Shown piece after piece: positions 20,980-32,949 of a stretch of 64,000 bases of DNA (within the stretch, counting starts at the first letter, position 1; every line of letters starts with the position of its first letter). The notes under the pieces were generated by a model. It saw only the letters and a list, made by a program, of their open reading frames with translations, did not search any database and had not been told where the DNA came from. This stretch comes from Spirogloea muscicola. Taxonomy: Eukaryota > Streptophyta > Zygnematophyceae > Spirogloeales > Spirogloeaceae. The position numbers and the translations under genes were made by a program. The DNA is taken from the NCBI GenBank assembly GCA_009602725.1, contig WELB01000109.1, positions 73,169-137,168 of the forward strand, given 5' to 3'.

Positions 20980-21229
20980 CCTTGGACCTTGTCCAGTCAA
21001 CGTCCACGGGCCGTTGAAGACTTGCAGGCTCGACCTACTCCATTGGTTTGCACGGCGTACTGGGTCTGCCGCCGCCATGCCTCCAGAGTGTGCGTCAATG
21101 TGAATGTGGCGAGCGAGGGGCCGAGCCTGGGGAGCTGGCCGTCCATGTTCTGCGCTGTTCCCAAGGCGGAGAGCGGACAGCGGCACACGACCTCCTCCGG
21201 GATGCGATGCATGGCATCTGTAGCATCCC
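20980..21229 (+). mobile_element. LINE fragment carrying the Cys/His motif
   Basis: Plus strand reads LGLPPPCLQSVRQCECGERG, then HVLRCSQGGERTAAHDLLRD. It is the same zinc-binding-like stretch as in the LINE at 15.6-17.0 kb. It is cut at its right end by an LTR. Confidence 0.7.
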
Positions 21230-23816
21230 TGTCCCTAATCACACAGTTAGGGTCAGAATGTCCTGGTTTGGATTCAAGCATAGGGTGTTTAGCAGACGAC
21301 CCTCATACAGGATAACGCCGACGCACAGACGCGCACAGAGTGCAGCAGAAGTCTTACCCTGAGGCACCGCCCTAGGGCGGTGACTCTATCAATAGACTTA
21401 CAGGGAGCCGGCGGGGCCCGCAGCGACGAGCTGCGACGACGGGCTGGGCCTCAGGCAGCAGCAGCAGAGCTGTGGCGGCGGCGGCGGCAGCAGGCAGCAG
21501 CAGGGCTGTGTCTCCCTCGGCGCTGGTCGGACGGAGGGGTCCCGGCCAAGGCCCACTACTTCTAGCATTTCTCCTGCCACCCCTCCCCAGAGGTCGTGAC
21601 GAGGGTCGCTCCCATGGCCCTCCCCCGGAGAAGGTGCTCGCCCATTGAGAAGAGGGGCTGGCAAAGCCAACCCAAAAAGAATGGACAATGTTCAAAGCCG
21701 AAGAAAGAGGTGCTGAAAAAGGACTACACTACAAAGTGCAAGATGGTGCAGAGAGGAGGGGCGGGCCACAAGGGGAACGACGAATATACCGGAGGCTGCC
21801 GCGCGCGGGGGGAGTGAGAGTCCAGGGAACACGACGGATCTGCCGGACGCTGCCGCGCGCGAGCGAAGCGGCGCCTGTCGGCTGGAGGGAATTTTCAGGG
21901 GGCACGACGGATCTGCCAGACGCTCCCGCGCGCGAAGGAAGCGGCGCCTGGCGGATGGAGTTAAACTCCCGGACGATGCCGCGCGCGAGCGAAGCAGCGT
22001 CCGCCGAAAGGAGTACGACAACTCCCGGACGATGCTGCGCGCGAGCGAAGCAGCGTCTCTCGGACAACCTGGCGGGCGAGGCCGCCTGCACGTGCGGCGC
22101 GGAGCCCGGGGGCTTCGGACCGTATTTAGCTACACGGAGTTGCAGCGAAGTTGATCGCACCGTCTGGGAGTCCAACGGTAGATACGATACGCTCAGGTAA
22201 GGTTACCGGCACCCTTGGCACGCCCAAACGGTGGAAACGTTACATACTCCCCCACTTAGGTGTTCACGTCCTCGGGAACAAGAAGGGAGCACTACAGGGG
22301 CTCAATTCAGGGGGCTTAAGCCCGGCAGGAAGATACTGGACGTCCGAGAGAAGAGGCGTTGTTGCGTGTCAAATATTTCTGGACGCGAGAGCAACAATGG
22401 GCAAGGTTGACCGCAGGTTCCCACGTATTGTGCTCAGGCCCATAGCCGAGCCACTTGATAAGGAACTCACGGGACGCACGACGCCCACGGAGATTGTCCC
22501 AGTGTGACAAAATCTCCTCCACTTGAAACTCCTTCTCGCCATCAATTACGAGGGAAGGTGGGGGCGGTTGGACACGGCCATCCGTATGGTATGGCTCGAG
22601 TTGAGACACATGGAAAACGTTGTGGACTTTCCATCGTACCGGTGTATCGAGCTCATATGCGACCTTGCCGACCAGGCACACTACACAAAAGGGTCCAACC
22701 CACTTTGGTAGCAATTTAGGCGTGCCGACAGCCCGTAAGACTAAGTGCTTAGTGCTCAACAGCACTTGGGTACCCACGTCAAAGGACACATCCCTGCGAC
22801 GTTGATCAGCATACTGCTTTTCCGATTCTGAGCAATTGTCAAGAATTACTTAGCCCTCCGCTGAGCTTCCAAAAGGGTACGGATGAAGCTCGCTGCGGCC
22901 AGAACGCGATCCGGCCTCCCACCTGCAACGGTGATGGGGGATGCTGACCAGAATTTAGGAAAAAGGGTGTATCTTTGGTTGAGTCATGAAAGGTGTTGTT
23001 CACAGTATATTCCGCTGGAGCAAGATACTCATCCCAGTCAGTCTGACTGGGGTTTCCATAGTGCCTGAGCATGTCTTCCAAAACCCGATTCATCGTCTTG
23101 GTCTGACCATCTGTTTGCGGGTGGAAAGCAGTGGACATGGATTGCTTCGTGCCAAGAAGCCTGCACACTTCCTTCCAGAAGTGACCCGTAAAGCGCGGAT
23201 CGCGGTTAGACACGATGCGCTCGGGTACTCCGTGCATTTTCCATACTCGGTCCACAAATTTGCCAGCAAATCCCTTAGCGGATACCCGTGTGGTCGTAGG
23301 TACAAAGTGCACCAGTTTAACTCAAACGATCCACAAACACGACAATGGCGTCATAGCCGTTGCGCGTCTTGGGCAACTGGGTGATGAAATCCACACTAAC
23401 ATCAGACCAGTTCCGCGGAGGAATAGCCAAAGGGTGGAGCAACCCGGCAGGCTTGTGAGAGCGTGCTTTACTACGCTGGCAGGTGGCACAAGTCTTCACA
23501 AAATACTTTGCGCGAACGGACAAGCTCGGCCACCAAAAGAGAAGCTGGGTAGCTTTCTTTGTCTTTTCCATACCCATATGACCACTGTACGGAGGCTCAT
23601 GCATCTCTTGCATGATACTAGTGCGCAAGGCATTGCAGTTGGGCACCACAATGGCGTCACCTCGCCACCAGAAGCCTTGGTCATATACTACTGTGCGTGC
23701 TTTGGTTGCGGATGCAAACCAAGGGTCTGTGCCATACTCATCACGAATGCGCACATACAGCTCAGAAAGGTTGGTGGTACTTTGCCCTGCGGCCCCACGG
23801 GAGGCTGCACGTTTGC
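21230..23816 (-). mobile_element. Ty3/gypsy fossil: group C 3' LTR plus integrase half of pol
   Basis: The LTR spans 21230-22244 in minus orientation (TGTAGCATCC ... CGTTACA) and includes a stretch resembling the LINE tail near 21630-21745. Next to it comes a purine-rich tract, then a chromodomain-like end ([14 protein letters not shown]) and integrase parts: VGPFCVVCLVGKVAYELDTP, HPQTDGQTKTMNRVLEDMLR and the HHCC zinc-binding start. It is a broken fossil with several breaks. The rest of pol is replaced by the next element at 23817. Confidence 0.85.
21780..22090. repeat. Minisatellite in group C LTR
   Basis: Five or so degenerate units of about 45-65 bases share ACGAYGNNGCCGCGCGCGAG-type cores (for example ACGATGCCGCGCGCGAGCGA). 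Confidence 0.75.
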
Positions 23817-26800
23817 TGTAATAAATATCGCCCTGAACACGCAGTTAGAGGGAGAGAGTCCTTATTGTATTCGAGCATAGGGGGTTTAGGAGCCAACCCA
23901 CTACACAAGGAAGCACTAGCGCATAGCGCAGCGGAAGACAGGCCCGGTGGCGCCGCCTTGACGGCGACTCCAGCTCCTGGGCGCAGGCCGGCGCAGCAGG
24001 CCCCGCAGCGCAGTGCGGCGGCGGCTGCGGCGGCGAGCAGTGGCAAGGCTGCTCCAAGGCTTCCTCGGCCCGAACTGATTGTGGAGCCTCTGCCCCTGAG
24101 GCCCCTTGGTGCTTCCCCGTGCCACCCCCCCTCCAGGGGTGTGAGCAGGTTCGCCCCAAGGCCCGCCTTGCGGCAGGCCCAAAGATCCTCCCTTGGCCGG
24201 GCGGATCCTTGAGGGGTATTTCCGGACGGGCGGGACCCGCACCCGGGCGGGCCACCGACCAGCCAGCCTGGCAGCTGGCAGGGCACCTGGCCCAAATAAT
24301 CGGTCATGTAATGCCAACAGAGCCATGTGGTTTGACTAAACGGCTGTTTCACTACATACCTCCCCACTCTGGTGTTCACGTCCTCGGGAACTCGAGAGAA
24401 CAACCGACAGATTTTACACCCGACGGTTGCTGCCTCGACCAAGCCTAGGAGCATTACCAACCTTGGCCAGGTATTCCCTGAGAGCATCCGGACAATTTGC
24501 CAAATTGGCCGCAGGCTCCCACGTGTTGTGCTCAGGCCCATACCCGAGCCACTTCACCAGATACTCACGGGTCTTACGCCCTCGAGGCTTGTCCCTATGA
24601 GACAGATCTCTTCCACCTCAAACTCAAGAGCATTTTCGATCAGTAGTGGAGGTGGGGGCGGTTGGACACGACCATCCGAAAGGAAGGCCCTCAGCTGAGA
24701 CACATGGAAGACGTTATGTACCTTCCAATGCACTGGTGTCTTGAGCTCGTAGGACACCGTGCCCACAAGGCGTACTACGGCAAATGGTCCAACCCACTTG
24801 GGTAGCAACTTGCGCGTACCCACAGCCCGCAAGGATAAGTGCTTTGTGCTAAGTAGCACTTGTGCACCAACATCGAAAGAGACGTCCTTCCGATGTTTGT
24901 CAGCATAAGCCTTCTGACGACTCTGAGCAATTTCCAAGAATTGCCGAGCTCGTCTCTGAGCCTCCAAGAGGGTCCCTGTAAAGGCGACCGCGGCGGGAAC
25001 TCGTTCCGGCCTCCCACCTGAAGTGGAGCTCGGGGATGCTGACCATAGTTGAGGAAGAATGGAGTCTCTTTGGTGGACGCATGATAGGCATTGTTCACAG
25101 CATATTCAGCTGGAGCCAAGTACTCATCCCAGTCAGTCTGGCTGGGGTTGACGAAGTGCCTTAACATGTCCTCGAGAACTCGGTTCGTTCGCTCAGTTTG
25201 GCCATCAGTTTGTGGGTGAAAGGCTGTGGACATGGCTTGTTTCGTGCCAATAATTTTGCAAACTTCTGTCCAGAAGTGACCTATAAAGCGAGGATCGCGG
25301 TCCGAGACCATCGCTCAGGTACGCCATGCAATTTCCACACTTTATCCACAAAGATGCCAGCGAAATCCTTCGCAGAAACCCGCGTAGTTGTGGGAGCAAA
25401 ATGCACCATTTTACTGAAGCGATCCACAAAGACAACAATGGCATCATAGCCATTCCGCGTCGTAGGCAATTGTGTGATGAAATCCACACTTACATCAGAC
25501 CAATTTCGCTCCGGAATCTGCAAGGGCTGAAGTAAACCGGCAGGTTTGCCAGGGATTGCCTTACTACGCTGGCATGTGGCACAACTGACCACAAAAGCGT
25601 GGACCTGGGCTGAAAAGCCCGGCCACCAAAAGAGGCGTCGCACAGCCTTTTGGGTTTTGCCCACGCCCAGATGACCACTGTAAGGCGGATCATGCAGCTC
25701 CTGCATGATGTCAGTGCGCAAGACATTGCAGTCCGGGACCACAATAGCGTCACCTTGCCACCAAAAGCCTTTGTCATCGGTGAGGGAGCTCACGTTGGCG
25801 GCCTCAGCAAACCACGGGTCGGTGCCATACCCTTGACGGATACGGACATAGAGCTCAGAGAGGTCTGCCGTGGGTAGCTCAGAAGCTTGACGAGTCGGAC
25901 GCAATCCAGCAGCCCGCACTCCAGAAGCATTCAAGGTGGCCAACGCAGCAGCGCCGTGAATGTTGTCAAGTGCTGCAGCTGCTGCGTGACAATCACTTGT
26001 ACGCAAAGCGGTCGAAGTGCGCATCTAACCAGCAAGAATTGACATACCTCGGGCATGTCGTAGGCAAGGACGGAATACGTTTTGATCCCAAGAAGACTTC
26101 GGTCTTCCGGGATTGGCCTGTGCCAAAGACGGTCCCTGCATTGCGCTCCTTTTTGGGCTTTGCAAACTACTTTCGAAAGTTCCTACAAGGCTATGGTAAC
26201 TTGGCACTTCCTCTTACGAAATTGACTCGTAAGGACGTCCCTTGGGAATGGTCGTCCGAATGCCAGAGTGGATTTGAGGAAATCCAGCACGCGCTGACAT
26301 CTCCGCCTGTGCTGGCCTTTCCTCGGGAAGGCGTGCCATATGAGCTTGTCTGCGATGCCTCTTTGACCGGCATTGGTGCCGTGCTCTTGCAAGAGGGTCA
26401 CCCGTTAGCGTTTGAGAGTCGCCTGCTCATACCTGCAGGGCGAAATTACACTACGGGCGAGCAGGAATTGCTGGCTGTGGTGCACGCCTTACGTGTCTGG
26501 CGTTGCTACCTGGAAGGTGTGGCATTTACGGTTGTCACGGATCATTGCCCGTTGACATATTCCACACACAGCAGCATTTGACTCGGCGTCAAGCTCGATG
26601 GTCGGAGTGCATGGCAGGCACAATTCGACTTCCAATGGGTTTATCGCCCTGGCCGTCTTCATGTTGCGGACCCTGTGAGTCGCGTGATCCTCAGGTGTTT
26701 TGCTGAACACGAGGATATCGTCCAGATATACCAGCACAAAATGATATAGAGCAAGGGGCCCTAGACCCTCGACATCACCGCCTGGAAAGTCGCCGGTGCA

Positions 26801-29696
26801 TTGGTTAGACCAAAGCTCAGCACTTTGAACTGAAAATGTCCAAGCGGCGTCCGAAACGCTGACTTCGGAACATCTGCAGGCGTGATGCGAATTTGATGAT
26901 ACCCACTTGCCAGGTCCAGGGAGCTAAACACCGTAGCCCCTGCGAGCCAATCGAACAGATCATATATTCGAGGCAATGGATATCGATTCTTGATGAAAAG
27001 CTCGTTCAAAGCCCGGTAATCGATGCACAGCCGTAGAGTGCCATCCTTCTTTTTGACAAGGAGAATGGGTGCTCCGTATGGCGACTGAGAGGGCTCAATG
27101 TAGCCCTACGCCAGCAGGTCCTCGACCTGGGATTGCATCTCTCGAAATTCGAGAGGGCTAAGCCGGTACATGGGACGGTAAGGCGGGTGAGCGCCTGGCT
27201 CCAATGGAAGTGTGTGAGCCACACCTCGGTGAGGAGGGAGACCGTCCGGAAGAGAGTCGGGAAAAACGTCCGCAAACTCATCCAGCAGCTTATCAAGAAT
27301 TTTGCCATGTGAATCCGCAGCATTCACACACAAGTCAGGCTTGGACTCGTCATGATTGAACGCCACCATCACAAGAAATGCCGTCTCGACAGTGTTCTGG
27401 TGAATCAGCCGCTTCATCTGCATGGCGGACAGCAGAATGGGAGCCCCTGCCGCCAGCGGCGGTGCACAGGGAAGCTGCTTGCATAGGACAAGGCGCCGTG
27501 CGCCACGTTGTACCGTGCAAGTTCGGCGTTCATAGTCAAGGCATGCTGATGTGGCACGAAGCCAATCATCTCCCAATATGACATCAAAAGCGACGGACAA
27601 CGCAATTGTGTAGCAAAGCACCTCGGCTTTATATTGCTGAATGCAAATTGAAATTGAGCACAAACCCAGCACATTGGTGGGGTGGCCATCGGCCAATGTC
27701 ACTCTAGATAGACCGTCTGCTTGCAAATGCAAGCCAGCGGAGCACACCAAATCCCTACTCACGAAGGACACTGAGGCCCCTGAGTCTACGAGGAATCTAG
27801 CCGGTGCCGAAGCAACCAGCCCCTCAAACAGCATAGTATGTCCACCATGCACGCTGCCAAGAAATGAGTGCGAGCGACGTGGACCCGGACCGAGGTCGGG
27901 TAAGGCCTATGCCCATAAGCATCAACGCTACGCCTGAGGAGCGTGTGACCTGCCTCGTGCGAGGACAGCAGGTCCATCCCCAGCGGAGCTCGTTTAGGTA
28001 CGCCCCGCCTCTGCGGCACAATGAAGAACAGCATTTCTTCAGCCTCACGGCGCTCAGGCCAGCTCAAGTAAAACATCAGCAGCCATTTGCAAAACATTGT
28101 GGGCAACCCACACAAATAGAGGCCCTCCAGCCTCCAAGCCTTGCAGATAGGGAGCGCACAACCGGCACGGTTGGCGGCCAAGCAATGCCAGCAAGATCGA
28201 ACAACTCAAGTGCGTCTGGCTGAATGATGTGGCGCCCAGAGGCAAGGGTTAAGCACTCACGCTTCCCCTTGAAGTTGCCCTTGTGTCCTGGCCCATTGGG
28301 CGCTGTGGACGTGGCTTCGAAGCCGCCAGGCAGTCCTTGATCTGGTGGCTCTTGGCGTTGCAGCCATAGCAGCCACCACCTCCTGCCACTCGCGGGCCAG
28401 CACCTGTCACGTGTGGCTTCTGAAAGCCGCCATGGGAATGAGAGTTAGAGCCCTCGTTAGGGTTAAGCCTCTTCCTGTCCCGCTGTGCCTCGGCAGGTCC
28501 GCGTACGTCCAGCAGGGGACGCTTGCCACGCCCAAGGTCCGGCATTCCGCTGAGCCAAGCCTGGAGCTCGCTCTGATCATCCTGACCGGCAAATGGCGCG
28601 TGGGCCTTAGCATATCCATGCTTAGGGTTACCACCGCCCTTGCACGCCAAGTGCATTGCGGAATCGACCTGTAGCAGACCCTGCTCCCCGCGCAACCTCG
28701 CGAGGAGACGGTAGCCGCGGTCCATCGCAGGCTGGACTGCTGCCAGATGCTGCGCGAGGAGTGCTATGCGTTGCACCTCCCCAGCCGATATGCCCTCTTG
28801 GCCCGCGGCCTCAGGCTCGGCGCGCCCCCTGTGGGCGTACCCTGCAGCAGCCACCGCCTCAGCAGTTGGCCCTGCAATGTGGGCCTCGTGCTCCTCGCTC
28901 ATCCTCGCAAGGAGGCGGTACAGCACGCGCGGAACTGCGTCCGCCGCAGCCTGGACAGCCGCCAGGTCCTGCGCGAGGAGTGCGGTCCGTTGCACATCCT
29001 CCGCCGACAAGCCTTGGGCTCCGAGCTCGGCATACCCTCCCAGGGCTTGCCGCGCAGCGACCACTGCATCCACAGTATCTGGCCCTGCCACGGCCGCTGT
29101 ATCCACAGCCGACCGTCCTAGAGCATCCACGGCGGTCTGCTCCGCGGCGCGGACCGCTGCTGATGCCATGAGCTTGGTGTCGAGCTTGGACAGCAACATG
29201 TGGACGTAGTCCTAAAAATCGCTGTACGCATGCGAATCACGTCCAGTTCGTTTGGGCGTTTAACTCGGCATGCACTTCGCCGTACATGCTCGGTAAGGAC
29301 CGCACAAAGAAGTCCCAATGTCTGTAGATCCCCGGAGTGACGACTTCTTCACACTTTCCCACCACAGGGCGGGATTGCCGGAGAGATAAGTAGCTGCAAG
29401 ACCAACGCGGTGTTACGTGCTCGTACCACACTGCACGAACCAAGCCCTTATTTCTGCCAGCCAGGAATTGAGGCCGCCTTGAAAGGACTGAACTTTGCTG
29501 GCAAGGCGGGCTTAGCACGCCCCACCTGCGACTCACGGAGTGTGCCCTTGAGCTTCCGGATGGGCCGCTGGTGCCAGATCGACGGCTCAGCGGCGGGTCT
29601 GCATTCTCTTGAGCGGTTGGATAATAGGATGATGACCGCCCGCCGATGTCAGATCGACGACGCAGCGGCAACAGCGCAATTACCTGACCGGGGCTG
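23817..29696 (-). mobile_element. Ty3/gypsy fossil with group A 3' LTR, integrase, RT/RNase H, protease and gag
   Basis: The 3' LTR is 23817-24356. Leftwards from gag the minus-strand parts are: gag 29690-28249 with CCHC knuckle CYGCNAKSHQIKDC; aspartic protease (FLVDSGASVSFVS) near 27850-27400; RT 27110-26700 ([26 protein letters not shown]); integrase 25975-25000 with HHCC and DDE-region text; and a chromodomain-like end 24970-24480. The RT tail and RNase H part (FLGFANYFRKFLQGYG, TDHCPLTYSTH) lie on the plus strand at about 25976-26690. No 5' LTR is visible; a LINE piece starts at ~29697. It is a broken fossil with several breaks. All major domains remain recognisable, so it is not very old. 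Confidence 0.88.
28249..29199 (-). pseudogene. Gypsy gag region with CCHC zinc knuckle and internal duplication
   Basis: An Ala-rich open stretch of about 316 codons lies in the element above. A block with SAEDVQRTALLAQDLAAVQA is echoed about 80 residues later by SAGEVQRIALLAQHLAAVQP, so the N-terminal half looks duplicated. The gag regions at 32.7 and 39.8 kb carry only one such block. The knuckle is near the C terminus. Part of a decayed element. Confidence 0.75.
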
Positions 29697-30375
29697 AGCT
29701 GGAGTTGCCGCCGGGTCCCTTGCTCAAATTTTCCGGATGCGCTTGGCCATTTCCTTGCAGAGGTCCCTCGCCTTCGCTGTCTACTGGCGTGCAGGCCTCG
29801 CCTTGGCTGCTGCCTCCGGTTTCCGTCAGGGCGACGTCTATCCGCCTGCTTGTCACTCTGACTTGCACTTACTGACTCGAATTTACCGAGAGCCCCCTTG
29901 CGGCCGTCTTCGCAATTAGTCTCTTGCTTTTTGCGCTATCCGGCTCTTCCAGACCTTGTCCATTCTTGTGGGCTGGCCTCTCACAGCCACCAGTCATTTC
30001 GGAAGCGGTATTCTTTCACTCGTAGCTACTGAGTGGTCCATCCTACACCCATTCTGACCAAGCGCTATAGGCCCCTCCGTCATTTGGCTCCTTCGAACCC
30101 TTGTCGAACCTTGCACTTACTGACTCGAGGTTACCGAGAGGCCCCTTGCTGCCGTCTTCGCAACTAGTATCTTGCTTATTGCCCCATCCGGCCCCTCCAG
30201 ACCTTGTCCATTCTATTGGGCTGGCCTCTCCCAGCCACCAGTCAATTTGTGAGCGCTGTTCTTTCACTTGTGAGTGGTGCATCCTACACCCGTTCTGACG
30301 TAGCGCTTTAGGGCCCTCCGTCATTTGGCCCCTTCGAACCTTTGTCAATACTTTTCGGGCTGCCTTTCACAGCCC
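29697..30375 (+). mobile_element. LINE 3' end with duplicated 3' tail
   Basis: Plus strand 29737-29880 reads MRLAISLQRSLAFAVYWRAG and LAAASGFRQGDVYPP, ending at SDLHLLTRIY. The tail then appears twice with a period of 248 bases (starts at 29863 and 30111), each copy with TTGTCCATTCT and GGGCTGGCCTCTC. Confidence 0.75.
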
Positions 30376-30579
30376 ATGCCCCCATTGGAGGAGCCATTTC
30401 CTCGCTGGAGGTGCCGTGTTCGCAACCTCCAGTAAAATCCATAAATCTCCAGCAACTCCTGATGCACATAAGTATAACAGTTGACGTGCCTCAGATGTCC
30501 ACGTGGGCAGCCACCGTACTTGCCTTGTCAGATCGACATCAATTAGCCACCGACAGGATATTTCATGACACCGATCCCC
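30376..30579. other. Unassigned stretch
   Basis: I see no coding signal or repeat match between the LINE tail and the LTR fragment that follows. Confidence 0.35.
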
Positions 30580-30774
30580 GTGCACAGTCTGGGTCAGAGC
30601 ATCCATTCTGGGGGTCGGACATAGGGGGTACCAAGCAAGCATCCCGACAGAGCGGCAGCGCATGCAGCGCGCACATGCGCACGCAGCGCAGCGGAAATCT
30701 TATCTGAAGCGTGACTCTACTGAGGTCAGCGGTCAAGTAGCTGTCTCCATAGGCGGCAGTCACGGTACTTTCAG
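30580..30774 (-). mobile_element. Fragment of group C LTR (R-U5 side)
   Basis: Text such as CGCAGCGCAGCGGAAATCTT followed by TCAGCGGTCAAGTAGCTGTC matches the inner part of group C LTRs in minus orientation. It is truncated by the LTR-A at 30775. Confidence 0.6.
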
Positions 30775-31616
30775 TGTAAAGAACCAGCCTTTTGGTTAAG
30801 CCACATGGCTCTCTTGGTATTACATGACCGGCCATTTGGGACAAGTGGCCCGCCAGGTGGCGGGCTGGCTTGCCGGGCAAGTGGCCCGGGCGAGAGGCGG
30901 GCCCCGCCCGTCCTAAAATACCCTCGCCAGGATCCACCCGTTCAAGGGAGGATCTTTGGCCTGCCGCAAGGCGGGCCATGGGGCGACCCGCTCACACCTC
31001 CGGGGGGGGGGGGGGGGGGGGGGATGGCACGGGCAAGCACGAGGAGCCTTGGGGGCCGAGGCTCGACAGGAGTTCGAGCCCGGCAAGCCCAGGAGCAGCC
31101 TTGCCGCTGCTCGCCGCCGCCGCTGCGGCCGCACTGCGCTGCGGGGCCTGCTGCGCCGGCCTTCGCCCAGGAGGTGGAGTCGCCGCCGAACGGCGGCGCC
31201 ACAGGGCCTGTCTTCCGCCGCGACGATGCGCTAGTGCTTTCCTGTGTAGTCGGTTGGTTCCTAAACCCCTTACAGCCGAACTCAACAAGGACTCCTCACC
31301 CTAAGTGCGTGTGTAGGTCGAGGTTCGCTACAATTTGGTATCAGAGGAGGTCTTGCATCCATCGCGCTGGTGACTATTGTGCTCGCCGCTGATGATGCAA
31401 GGATCACCCTGATGTGCTGGCTTGACCTTTTTGGTAGAAGATAAGTGCCTAGCCAGACGTTGGTCCAGGAGGCTGCGACTCAGCAGGGGCGCCAGGGGCT
31501 GCGTCCCGAGCCAGCAACGACCAACGCCAGATTGACTGACTGATCCTTGAGGACCACTTGCTGCGTTCGCTTCTTTTGAGGTGTGGCTTGAGCCTGCAGT
31601 GCAACGTTTCCACTTA
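30775..31616 (+). mobile_element. Group A 5' LTR with PBS and leader of a truncated gypsy element
   Basis: The LTR is 30775-31332 (TGTAAAGAACC ... GCTACA). A primer site TGGTATCAGAGG, as used with initiator methionine tRNA, follows at about 31335. The leader to ~31616 resembles the leader at 39179-39440. The element is then cut by the group E LTR. A 22-base G run lies at 31002-31023. Confidence 0.8.
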
Positions 31617-32949
31617 CTGTGAGCTTTAATTCAGGTGGATACGCTCACCTAATTGGCACGTGGCCGACCTGGCCTGGCCAGGCGGTCCGTACGGGGGCCT
31701 CGGTGGCGCGGTGTCCACCCTGGCGCCCGGCGCACGGGGGCCGCGGTGGCGCGGTGTCCACCCCGGCGCCTCGACACGTCGGCCCCGACAGCGGGGCCTT
31801 CCACACGACAGGCCTGCCCCTCGGGCCGGGCCGCATGCGGCCCGCCCCAGGGGTGGGCCATGGAGCGACCCCATGCGCCCCTGAGAGTGGGCGGCACCGG
31901 GAGCACCAGGAGTCTGGGGGCAGAGACACGGACACCAGTTCGGATCAGTGAAGCCCCGAGAGCGGCGCAGCCCTGCTGCTGCGCCTGCTGCTGCAGCCCG
32001 TCGCCGGCAGGACGCTGCCGGCTCGCTGCAAGGCGTCCGTGGCCGGCCCTTGGTGGGCTAGCTGCGGACTGGTGCCCGAGAGGTGGAGGCGCCGCCGGAC
32101 GGCGACACCACAGGGCAAGACTTCCGCTGCGCGCCAAGGCGCGAGGTGCTTCACGGTGTAGGGGTTTGCTCCTAATTTTCTACGTCCGAACCCAATCAGG
32201 ACTTGACCGCCTAATTGCATGTAACAGGGGTCGGGTCATATATTTGGTATCAGAGGCTGTTCTTGCATTTTGCAGGTTTTTTTCTACAAAGACTGCTGAT
32301 GCAAGGATCCTCGTGATGCTCTGCCCTGACTTTCTCGTTCGAGCGAGAGCAATTTTATCAGAGCAGGGACGTGGCAGCGCAGTCGGGCGGCCATCGCAAT
32401 TTCGTTGACCCGCCACGCCCATCGGCATCGGCTGCCGGATTTTCCTACGCACGCGTACCACGGTCTGTCGGCGGATTGCCTATCTGAGAGTGGGAGGTGA
32501 AACCGGCAGCCGCTGGGCGGCGAAGGTCAATCGTTCCACCAAGCTCAGCTTTGTGCTCCGGTCTTGGACCTCTCTGCAGTTGCTTGTCTGCCATGCTGTA
32601 TGGAGGTACGGGTTAGCGCGCTGTCTTGCTTGCTCGCTTGCTGGGGCACCGGTATTGCGGTGTCCTGCTATTCAGTATGGAGTCGTGATATGCTGACCAT
32701 CGGAACCTGACTTGATCACTCAATTTTCCTTTGGAAGGCATGGAGTCGCAATACTCCAGTGCGCGCCCCAGCCCTTCTCGGCCCGTTGCTCAAACAACTG
32801 AAGTGGAGGCGCAGACCAACGAGCTGGCACAACGGCTCCGGACGGAGCTCCGGACGATGGCCGTTGCTGATGGCCCGGCCCTCCGGACGGCTACCGGCCC
32901 TGGGGGCCTGTCGCTGGAGGCCTTGCGCCGAGTCGCACTTCTCGCGGAG

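Noticed and set aside
26025-26581. Plus-strand reverse transcriptase/RNase H frame as a separate host gene
   Set aside because: It is a part of the surrounding gypsy fossil; both flanks are the same element.
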